From JBCCTX01 sp965263105 (GTDB lineage Bacteria; Bacteroidota; Bacteroidia; J057): 64,000 nt of DNA. The translations under genes were made by a program, and so were the position numbers. The DNA is taken from assembly GCA_965263105.1 (NCBI GenBank), contig CBDHGL010000003.1:1674001-1738000 (forward strand). Reading direction: 5' to 3'. Numbering within the stretch: the stretch's first letter is position 1; the number at the start of each line of letters is the position of its first letter. Shown piece after piece: positions 19,101-26,267 of this stretch. The notes under the pieces are model-generated. The model searched no databases and was not told the origin of the DNA. It saw only the letters and a list, made by a program, of their open reading frames with translations.

Positions 19101-19491
19101 CTGGATCAATGTCGCTAGCTACCTGCGTAACACAGTTTTCCTTAATTTTCAGATAACACCTTTCTGAGTCTAACTGAGGAAATTCTAAATTAGAAACTAC
19201 AGGAGGCCTGGGGCAAGGGTTAGGTCCTGAACAGGGGGGAGGGGGGGGGCAGGACCTTTCTTGGATCTCTAGGATTAACGTAATCTTCCCGATGGGAAAA
19301 TCATTTGGGTGTTCCTCGGCGATAATCAAGGGGGAAAGTATTACTTCAGAAGCATCAGCACCGATCGATTGACAGAACGTAATGTCATCTGGCGTTTTAA
19401 TGACTTTCTGCCCTTTTATGGAAGTCGGAGCAAGGAGGAAGTATACGAGTGCAAACCAGATGTATATAGAAATTTTCAGAAAAGAATTCAT
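16090..19491 (-). CDS. Large T9SS-secreted protein with PKD-like modules; sorting domain frameshifted
   Basis: A 1133-residue exported protein: signal peptide at about 1-28, a Pro-Cys-rich hinge (SCPPPPPCSG) near 89, PKD/Ig-like modules (for example about 215-290), and a segment near 640-850 resembling a lectin-like jelly roll (contains a GTDGLAVQ motif). The end begins as a T9SS type A sorting domain (NLTIYPNPTTDKL ... SLSPGLY) but then shifts into a nonsense tail that stops at 16090. Adding two bases in the TATAT run at 16126-16130 restores a typical tail ending in IVIVK and a stop at 16065. The intact protein would be exported by T9SS and attached to the cell surface. It sits between a lipoprotein gene (12 bp upstream) and the second caspase gene. 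Ligand unknown. Confidence 0.75.
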   Translation of the reverse strand: MNSFLKISIYIWFALVYFLLAPTSIKGQKVIKTPDDITFCQSIGADASEVILSPLIIAEEHPNDFPIGKITLILEIQERSCPPPPPCSGPNPCPRPPVVSNLEFPQLDSERCYLKIKENCVTQVASDIDPDSLNVSLNNLNKLEIEFLITDTLTTDTISLFDIPIQYNNLNLDHCGTVILTTSPDSILAKQNISEIKVAGTIPDLRITGPEAPCLGQPYDYSVDIESPNSYTYIWENQRGDTLCTTRDCEGIRAFSGDEFIVTATGMNGCSGIGRKTFDIDDETLLPTPNIFFKQNYESLCDIIQNNSINLTDPSVIDFSLGNSQDIEIFTFENGNENLLPNKELTSAYCRGNFPTIVARLSEGQCTSTDTLKEKSLLNYPDYLSSVCQNTELSYQIDTRDAICKFARNPLFGYFYFSVFSFNSFFSTTTCPILDSSFIERFHLSILPLDEASCFGDSSWVEISKVDSFLYSCNPSSLEAGDYKLVLIYQDTTLNRCLELDQISFSVVTSDVTAEIDWQGLCDGQKLEFSDASDQANFPNRDVNYKSTWSIFLENSSDTLTKETFPLKNTEWTPQKSLPPGEYEVHLNITEASNRICVEPTSRKFYRQPILTPHALQPYIETFKTDKEFLLGQNSWVADAPSGIYSWIFPDVSANPPRPYWRSENLLAREQSILVGPCLDLAQLSLPKLSLKIQGWLNEGTDGLAVQIAPLLPDSPELFWKTLGSQRGVGINWYNEDKIDGAPGDDGISQNGNENPNRVGWSGRFSPGDQWMDVSHRLDTYTGDTIALRLALGSSLTNLENFYVKFDSVFIGERTKKIVFEYFNDDRSPLSRFNDVYDHWDKFEQELYSLQIPAADINPIIYEYNPDIFESRSLFYRNSIVDANHIVLDGLSTRDIFLKNNPFLNEIDQDFSIKNVLNLRSLELPTLDINKLTFNTVNRSVSFDLIANKRIATEISIFFALVAQRWLDTDTTFLPNVLITYLPNTGGIYRNIDWEIGNSLSEDIELTFPRLEGPIDSVELIVLIQDIYTKEIYQSHGIGKFSKEYFQERIAAPPNIKTDIPNLTIYPNPTTDKLIIEWDQFSDKSINWEIFDLAGRTISSGLQVEPHEQFIINTSSLSPGLYPTCTRWGRFYL

Positions 19492-19502
19492 AAGGGTTAA
19501 TT

Positions 19503-20756
19503 TTAGGGGTTAGGCTTAAGGGTAAGTGGATTAACTTTAATCAAACAGGCCATCTTATTAGCCCCAAAAACTACCGTTCCCGAGGCTAGGAGTGCATTAT
19601 TCTCCCAAATAAGGGTTCCGGCGCTTGCTCCGTCAAATATTCCAAAATTGGACTCAGCCAAAACAGTTCCATTAAGATCGGTTCGCAGGATAAAAAAGCT
19701 CCTACTGCCCTGAGCAGTGTTGGTACCCAACATGTAATACTGATCTTCATTCCGGTAGATGGAATGTGCTATTTTGGAAGACGTTTTAATTGTATCCACA
19801 GGTATAAGGGAACTTTGCCGCAGTTGGTTGAATTCTAGGTCTAGCTCTATAACAAAGGGTACCCCTGAGGAGCTATTAGGGCTCTTCTTTTGGGTTCCTA
19901 CCAGAACATATCCCTCAGAATGCTGATGTGCAGTGGCTACCAAATCTGTATTGGCAGTTCCAAAGTTTTTGGAGGCGATGGGTATGCCATATTCATTCGT
20001 CTTATAGAAAAGTAGATTACTCCCAGATAACCCAGGGGAACCTTGGTCTGTTTGGCTTAATACGCCGATTTCTTCATTTGCTAATTCGAGTAATTGAGCA
20101 AATATCTCATTCCCGGGAAAGCCCCAAACACGGAATTGCTCCCAATCTGATAACTTTTCACCATTTGGATCTAGCTTGAAGAGGTAAGTATCAAGTTCTC
20201 CGTTTTCACCCAAAATGGAGCCTCCGAAAACAATGTTGCCCTTTTTATCTACTAGTACAGATTTTGCGTTTTCCTGACTTGAAGGAATGTTAAGATCCAA
20301 CTGATTGAGGGCCGAAAAAAGGATTTGCTTTTTAATATTTCCTTGTAAGTCTATTAAGGTGATGAGGGCATCAGTACTGCCGGAGGAGGAGCGACTACTT
20401 CCCGCAAGTACATAGCCACTTTGGCCGAATAAGGTGTCTATTGCCCATGCAATTTCATTCCGGCCAGGAGAATTATACACCTTACTCCATTGTTCATTTC
20501 CAAATTGATCTGTTTTTATGATGTACATACTTGTATCATTCCCCAGGGTATGAGAATTGGTATTGCCCACCAATAGGTATCCGCCTCCTATTGCCCCTAT
20601 CACAGCATGGGCCGATTGGTCAAAGGCTCCCCCATATAGTTTGACGAAAGCAGCTTCAGGCTGTGGATTTATTTGAGTGAGTTCCTCACAAGCTCCGAAG
20701 AGAAGAACGAAGAATAACTCCAACCATTTTTTATTGGATTTCGAGCGTAATTTCAT
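19503..20756 (-). CDS. Lipoprotein with repeated beta-propeller-like blades
   Basis: A 417-residue lipoprotein with a signal peptide and lipobox (LFGAC, Cys23). The body repeats a motif of the type GGYLLVGNT / D..GNEQWSKVY about every 50 residues (near 57, 112, 175, 250, 290), which predicts a beta-propeller-like fold seen in many secreted Bacteroidota proteins. No catalytic residues are evident. Its ATG overlaps the stop of the outer-membrane barrel gene (ATGA at 20756-20753), so translation is coupled, and the T9SS protein follows after 11 bp. I infer that barrel, lipoprotein and T9SS protein form one envelope assembly within the caspase operon. Confidence 0.72.
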   Translation of the reverse strand: MKLRSKSNKKWLELFFVLLFGACEELTQINPQPEAAFVKLYGGAFDQSAHAVIGAIGGGYLLVGNTNSHTLGNDTSMYIIKTDQFGNEQWSKVYNSPGRNEIAWAIDTLFGQSGYVLAGSSRSSSGSTDALITLIDLQGNIKKQILFSALNQLDLNIPSSQENAKSVLVDKKGNIVFGGSILGENGELDTYLFKLDPNGEKLSDWEQFRVWGFPGNEIFAQLLELANEEIGVLSQTDQGSPGLSGSNLLFYKTNEYGIPIASKNFGTANTDLVATAHQHSEGYVLVGTQKKSPNSSSGVPFVIELDLEFNQLRQSSLIPVDTIKTSSKIAHSIYRNEDQYYMLGTNTAQGSRSFFILRTDLNGTVLAESNFGIFDGASAGTLIWENNALLASGTVVFGANKMACLIKVNPLTLKPNP

Positions 20757-22093
20757 GGGTTAAATTTTATAGGTGTAGGACTATAGTTTGCAAACTTATA
20801 TTGAAGGAGAATACTAAAGGCATTGATCCTAAAGTCATTGTCTATATAGCCAAATTTGTATATGAGATCATCATTGCTGTATCTTTTGTCTGATTCTGCC
20901 AGGTTATTTAGGATAAAGTGGTATCTGCCTTCAATTCCAAAATAATTCCCCCCACTTCGAAAATTTATCCCTAAGCCTCCTACAAATCCGTAGTTCCAAT
21001 TATTCCTAATATTGGCAATTGATATAAAAGGCTCCTTAACTGATTCTCCAAATGTATTTACACGCGTTACTTCGGATAACTCCGGCCTCCAAATGTAGTA
21101 GCTAAAGGCACCTAATCTTGCAAAAGGAACTAATAAGGGGCGCCTATTACTAGGTTCTTGGAAATTATTAAATAGCCTAATGTCATTGAAGTTGCGAACC
21201 AGACTTGGGGAGAGGGTAAGCCCCCAGTGACTTTCAGTAAACTCGGTGGTAGCGAAATCGCTAAATCCTTCTGGTGCATCCGCCAAGGATGAGGTCCCCA
21301 AGGTATGAGAATATTTGAATTCCCGATAGGAGATTAATCCATCGAAAGCAAAATCCCAATCACTTACATAACTGGTTTCTGGATTTTTTAATGTGAATAG
21401 CTGGAGGAAGTTGAAAAGAGGTTTATTAAACCCTAAACCAAAATCCAAACCGACATATTCGAATCCAGAGGTGTACTCCAATTTTCTATTTTGGGTATTG
21501 TCTAGTCCAAAGGGATGCTTGGTAAAAAGCTGAGGCTTTGTGAGATTGACTCCGGCTTGGAGATAAAAGGTGATGTTTGGCCACTTTCTTATTTTCCTAA
21601 ATTGATCAAATAAGATGGGGGGATCGGAATTAAAGTCTACTTCATAGGTGGGATTGGAATTGAGCAGGTCCTTAAAATCATCCTCTGCCAATCCCCACTC
21701 TTGATCATATAGGTGTGCTAAGGTCATTAATTTTTTTGCCCGAGAAATCTCCGCCCGCTCATCTCCCGTGCGCATATATCTGTTGTTAAATTCCTGTATA
21801 AGGAAGAAGGATTGGCCTTTTCTAAGCTTTTGGTTTAGATTAGTCCAGTAAGGTCCTTGAATTTCTCTTTTAAAATCGGATAGTCGACCGCTATTGTACA
21901 ACTCCTCAAGCAAGTTCACGCTATCCTGTAAAATTTTCAGGCTGTTTTTGCCCCTAAATGGATTGACACGGTCAATGAATTCTTTGGTTGGAAGTGAATC
22001 ACTTTGTCCGAATACAGGGAGGAAAGAGCCCATCAACAGACAGGTGAATGCTATTCTAGTGTACAATTTCCTTAGTTCTAGTCGAATGAACAT
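20753..22093 (-). CDS. Outer-membrane beta-barrel protein of the caspase operon
   Basis: A 446-residue exported protein. A signal peptide ends near residue 30 (FLPVFGQ). Residues 35-170 are helical and end in a segment (VDFNSDPPILFDQFRKIR) that recurs in periplasmic or outer-membrane Bacteroidota proteins that pair a helical module with a barrel. From about 170 to the end, alternating aromatic/glycine strands (LDFGLGFNKP, YGFVGGLGINF, FGIEGRYHFIL) predict a barrel of the OmpA-like or PorT-like type. It starts 12 bp after the CHAT-STAND-WD40 stop and overlaps the lipoprotein gene. Function unknown; it may anchor or gate the surface-exposed partners encoded downstream. Confidence 0.72.
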   Translation of the reverse strand: MFIRLELRKLYTRIAFTCLLMGSFLPVFGQSDSLPTKEFIDRVNPFRGKNSLKILQDSVNLLEELYNSGRLSDFKREIQGPYWTNLNQKLRKGQSFFLIQEFNNRYMRTGDERAEISRAKKLMTLAHLYDQEWGLAEDDFKDLLNSNPTYEVDFNSDPPILFDQFRKIRKWPNITFYLQAGVNLTKPQLFTKHPFGLDNTQNRKLEYTSGFEYVGLDFGLGFNKPLFNFLQLFTLKNPETSYVSDWDFAFDGLISYREFKYSHTLGTSSLADAPEGFSDFATTEFTESHWGLTLSPSLVRNFNDIRLFNNFQEPSNRRPLLVPFARLGAFSYYIWRPELSEVTRVNTFGESVKEPFISIANIRNNWNYGFVGGLGINFRSGGNYFGIEGRYHFILNNLAESDKRYSNDDLIYKFGYIDNDFRINAFSILLQYKFANYSPTPIKFNP

Positions 22094-22105
22094 GGCTTAT
22101 GTCTG

Positions 22106-25100
22106 TTAATTTGGGTTTAATATATTCTCACAGGCAAGTGCTTTCTCCCAATTGTAATGCTGGGAAAGGGCCACACTTTGGAATGGAGATAAATCTATAG
22201 AAGAAGAGACCTGGCTTAAGTATAGGTCAAAGTCTGTCTTTTTAATCAAAACAAATTTGTCCTTTAATTTATTTTGAGACTCTTTTTTTAGGATTTCGGC
22301 CAATCTCCTAGGATTAGTTGGCCAAATTTTGAGCTGTCTGTCCTTATAGCCTGCAAGCAGCTGGCTACCATCTTTTGAAAATGAGATGTCCATACCCCAG
22401 TTAATCCGAGTTTCTAGGTCTTTCAAAATGATGGGGAGCTCTTGAAGAATATTTGTGATGGTATCCCCTGGAATATGATAGAGGCGGATGGTGCCGTCGT
22501 TACCTGCTGTTGCGAGGAACTGTCCGTTTGGACTAAATTCCACTGCTCTCATTCGGGTATTTGAACCTCCTAAAGGAATTTCCACCGCATTAATTATTGA
22601 GGAAACTTGGGGAACTAAATTGGGACGGCTAAACGATTTAATAATTACCTTACCATCATCTCTACCTAAAGCCATCCAATTATATTGTTTATGCGGTCTA
22701 AAGGCAACGGAATAAAATTTTCCAGATTCCGGGAAAATAGAATGAATAAGCTCCAAACTGGTGGCCTCTATTTGCCAAATATCTATATTGCCCGTTTGGG
22801 AATTTACTCCTCCAAGTAAAGATTTTGTGCCATTTAAGCTGAGGTCTTTTATGGGGGAACCGATGGTTTCCTTTGATAAAAGTAGCCCCTTTTCAGAGCT
22901 ATATTCCCAGAGACTTAGCGTATCTCCATACGAAACCAAAACCCGATTTTTAGCTAAAAATTTCACATCCCATACTGAGGTCGTGCTAGGAATACTAAAT
23001 TCTTTATATTCTTGTGCTCCTAGTCTTACGAAGGATAGGGAACTTTGAGGAACTCTTCTTTTTTTATTTACATAGGAAGTCTCTTTGTAACCTACTGCCA
23101 GCCATTTTCCATCCGGACTGATATCTATGCATAAGGCTGGGACATTACGCTTATTGTCCTGATTATTGATTTCTAATAACGAGCCTGGATCTGTAGAAAG
23201 AGAAAATTGAATATTTCCAGTACGAATGATGCCGTCGTTTCCAATGATGTAGAATTTAGAAGAATTAATGGGGTCAAAAACAATTCGATTGACGGCACCT
23301 GTGATCCCTTGGTACCTATTTAGTTCTTTCCCTAAAAATAATTCATTTCTAAGGCTCTGATAGAGGCCATTATAAACAGCGGTATTATAGCTTGAATTTT
23401 TATCTTTATTTCCGCAATTATATAAATTATAAGCATTGATGGCTAATTGGGCTTGAAGGGTATCATTATCCTTTATCTGCTGAGCCTTTATCGCTAATAC
23501 TTGAGAAAAAGCTTTGATATATTCTTTTTGTGCTTCTATATAGTTTCTTCTAGCTTTTTCTTTTGCAATAGCCTCATTTAGCAAGGCATTTCTAGCACTG
23601 TCTCGTGCAAGTTGGGCTATAAATAAATTATTCTCGGCTTCAAATAACGCTTTCCTTGTACTATCTCTAGATAGGCCTAGATCCATTACAGTAGAGTTCA
23701 AGTTTTCGTTCACCCTCTCAAGACTATCTTTTGATTGTACTAAACTGTCTTTTGCTTCTTTAAGCTGTGCATTTGATTCCTGCAATGAGGAAGTGGTAAC
23801 ATATAAATCATCTAGGACAAGCTCCAGACTATCTCCTCTTTCATTCGCTAATTTTCTGGCAGATTGGGCAATTTCATTCGAAATCATTGCTCCAATAGCA
23901 GCTATTAGGCTGATAACCATAAGCGTAATTAATCCCTGTCTCGTTCTTTTTCTCCTACGCTCCTCTCCATCCCATTGAATTTGACTATTATAAATTAATT
24001 CACTTTCCTTTTCATCCCAATCTCTCATTCCCATCTGTCCATCTTTCACAATTTTTAGGTCCCATTTATCCAATAAATTGGCCTCTCCCTCTTTATTATC
24101 CAATGAAGCCTGGTATTCGGGCAGTTTGTTATCTAATATCCGCGAAGCCCTTTGTCCAGGAAGCTCGGTCTCCTTGTACCTTCGTTGAAGGATCGGCCCT
24201 AAGGTGTCATGAGCTAAGCGATTGCTTTCCCCAGTTCCGGGTAGGAGTAGCCTATGAGATTTTAATGCATAAAGTATAGGGTCAATTTTAGCCTCTTGAT
24301 GACCGTATCTCTCTTTTACGCTTGCTACCGATTGCTCCTTAGCCGTCCCCAGGTCGGTTACGTGGAAGTTTAGAATATCCAATACCAATCCCGATTTGAC
24401 TTCCTGAGGGAACTCGGTCTCAATCGTGGCAATCTGTTGGGTGAGAAAGTCTTCGAGTTCTACTCCCTTGTTCTTTAATTCTTTGTAGGCTTGTAGGGTG
24501 AAAATTCTGGGGTTTTGATCTTTCGCAGCTCGCCATAATTTAGTTAAAATGATCTGCAAAATAGGGGCAACCGTATTTTTCTTTCCCGGATCTAAATCTA
24601 CCGAAAGCGTTTCGACCAATGCTTCCTCAACTTCTTGGACCTCATATTTACGGACTAATTCCTCCCGAGAACATATCCCTTTGGCAATTTCCTCGATTCC
24701 TTCCCTATCTATTTGATCCAAAAAGATTCCTTCATGGGGTAGGCGTTTCTCTTGAAAACCTTTTTCAATTTCAGGACTGTGCTCTTTGCGATAGGCGAGG
24801 ATTATCTTGCCTAGAATGGGCCCACCTGTAAGGCCATATCGGACAATTTCTTTGAGTTTAGTCAAGAAATCAGAAAATTCCTGGGCTTTCCCCTGGGGGT
24901 TCTTAGTAAATACTTCCTCAACCTGATCCAAAATCAACACGAGCGGCCCTCCAATATTCTGTTCAATAGAACGCCAGGTGACTCCCAAATTTGAGGAGTA
25001 GCTTACCTGAGAAAGTTCTCCTGATTGCAAGAGTGCCTTTTTCTCAACATCTAGTCTCTGGTATTCAATTTGGAGAGATTCTCTAAGGGGATCCCCTTCA

Positions 25101-26197
25101 GGAATGCCAAAGATAACCCGTTGAATATTTAAAATTTTCTCATTTAAGTCCGAAATCTTGCGCCTATTTGTTAAACCAAGTGTATTTTGCTCATTATTAG
25201 CAGCTTTCTTAAGCAGACCTTCTAAGGTTTCGACTAGGCCAGATTCTTTTCGCCTTCCTACATAGACATGGGCTTTTTGCTCTAAATAGGGGATTAGCCC
25301 CGCTTCCAGTAGGGAAGACTTTCCTACCCCCGAACTTCCATAGATTCTTAGGATGGGAGCCGCTTTCTCATTTAGAATTCGATCGTAGATTTTTCGGATA
25401 TCATGAGACCTGCCAAAAAATACCCGTGCATCTTGGCGGGTGTACCATTTCAGGTACTTGTAAGGTTCATCCGGATACTCAATCGAATCCGGTAGATGTA
25501 GATTAAACAGCGGTTTTTGGGCAGCATCAGGAAAATTATAGTTCTGGATGGTCTCATGGCCTTGTTTAATCTTTAGTTCCCAGGGCACACTACTAGAACT
25601 GTCCCAGCCAATTTCCTTACTATCGCGAAATACCCCATTAATTCCTTCAGCATATTCAATTTCCACCTGATTTTTTGCCTCTTCAAAGGCTCGGCGTAAG
25701 CTATATCCCCTCAACATGCCTTTATAGAAGCGAAGGGAGAATTTTGTTGCGACTTCATCTAGGACAGCCTGCGAGGTTCCAATTATTGCGGGAATATCAT
25801 ATCCCAACAAATGCTCTGCTAAGCCTTTGGTATAGCAAGCATTTAAAAAGACTAGCCTTAGGTTTTTATACTTCCCAAAGAAATCTGCCAAGGGCTCATT
25901 AGGGGCCTGGAGATTTCGACGCTCCAGGGTTTGAAATACCAGGCTATCCTTAGACCCATGGCCAGAAAAATGCAGGATCTGAACAGGAGATGCCGTATTT
26001 TCCCGTTCCTGAAAGTGTTCAATGATTTGGCCTACCGTTGCATTTTTTAGGATTTTGTGTTCGCACAACTCCTGGCTATCGGGTTCATTAAATAGTTTAT
26101 CTAATGCTTCCTGCTCCTTAGGAAGGTTTCTCAAATACTTATTTGGGTTCAATTCTTCATTTGCAAAGGCAAATAGAATATAGGGCTTATGGGACAT
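22106..26197 (-). CDS. CHAT - nSTAND NTPase - transmembrane - coiled coil - WD40 protein
   Basis: A multidomain sensor/effector of 1363 residues from the ATG at 26197; numbering here starts from an upstream TTG at 26263, which gives 1385. It has an N-terminal CHAT-like protease domain with His102 (FSGHGS) and Cys143 (LNACYT), a STAND-type P-loop NTPase with Walker A GSSGVGKS at 309-316 and Walker B LVLILDQVEE at 441-450, and a winged-helix-like region to about 700. Then follow RRRKRTR and one membrane helix at 776-796, a long Ser/Leu/Glu coiled coil at about 800-945, and WD40-like blades from about 985 to 1340. By the positive-inside rule the protease and NTPase lie in the cytosol and the WD40 part in the periplasm. 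I prefer the ATG because related proteins begin with this HKPYILFAFANE segment; the TTG lies only 4 bp after the caspase stop. STAND proteins assemble on ligand binding, which would activate the protease. Confidence 0.85.
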   Translation of the reverse strand: MSHKPYILFAFANEELNPNKYLRNLPKEQEALDKLFNEPDSQELCEHKILKNATVGQIIEHFQERENTASPVQILHFSGHGSKDSLVFQTLERRNLQAPNEPLADFFGKYKNLRLVFLNACYTKGLAEHLLGYDIPAIIGTSQAVLDEVATKFSLRFYKGMLRGYSLRRAFEEAKNQVEIEYAEGINGVFRDSKEIGWDSSSSVPWELKIKQGHETIQNYNFPDAAQKPLFNLHLPDSIEYPDEPYKYLKWYTRQDARVFFGRSHDIRKIYDRILNEKAAPILRIYGSSGVGKSSLLEAGLIPYLEQKAHVYVGRRKESGLVETLEGLLKKAANNEQNTLGLTNRRKISDLNEKILNIQRVIFGIPEGDPLRESLQIEYQRLDVEKKALLQSGELSQVSYSSNLGVTWRSIEQNIGGPLVLILDQVEEVFTKNPQGKAQEFSDFLTKLKEIVRYGLTGGPILGKIILAYRKEHSPEIEKGFQEKRLPHEGIFLDQIDREGIEEIAKGICSREELVRKYEVQEVEEALVETLSVDLDPGKKNTVAPILQIILTKLWRAAKDQNPRIFTLQAYKELKNKGVELEDFLTQQIATIETEFPQEVKSGLVLDILNFHVTDLGTAKEQSVASVKERYGHQEAKIDPILYALKSHRLLLPGTGESNRLAHDTLGPILQRRYKETELPGQRASRILDNKLPEYQASLDNKEGEANLLDKWDLKIVKDGQMGMRDWDEKESELIYNSQIQWDGEERRRKRTRQGLITLMVISLIAAIGAMISNEIAQSARKLANERGDSLELVLDDLYVTTSSLQESNAQLKEAKDSLVQSKDSLERVNENLNSTVMDLGLSRDSTRKALFEAENNLFIAQLARDSARNALLNEAIAKEKARRNYIEAQKEYIKAFSQVLAIKAQQIKDNDTLQAQLAINAYNLYNCGNKDKNSSYNTAVYNGLYQSLRNELFLGKELNRYQGITGAVNRIVFDPINSSKFYIIGNDGIIRTGNIQFSLSTDPGSLLEINNQDNKRNVPALCIDISPDGKWLAVGYKETSYVNKKRRVPQSSLSFVRLGAQEYKEFSIPSTTSVWDVKFLAKNRVLVSYGDTLSLWEYSSEKGLLLSKETIGSPIKDLSLNGTKSLLGGVNSQTGNIDIWQIEATSLELIHSIFPESGKFYSVAFRPHKQYNWMALGRDDGKVIIKSFSRPNLVPQVSSIINAVEIPLGGSNTRMRAVEFSPNGQFLATAGNDGTIRLYHIPGDTITNILQELPIILKDLETRINWGMDISFSKDGSQLLAGYKDRQLKIWPTNPRRLAEILKKESQNKLKDKFVLIKKTDFDLYLSQVSSSIDLSPFQSVALSQHYNWEKALACENILNPN

Positions 26198-26267
26198 AAT
26201 ATGAGAGGAGTTATGCGTTCTTCTTGATAATTGAAATTTACTGAATTTCGAACAATTATACAATCGA

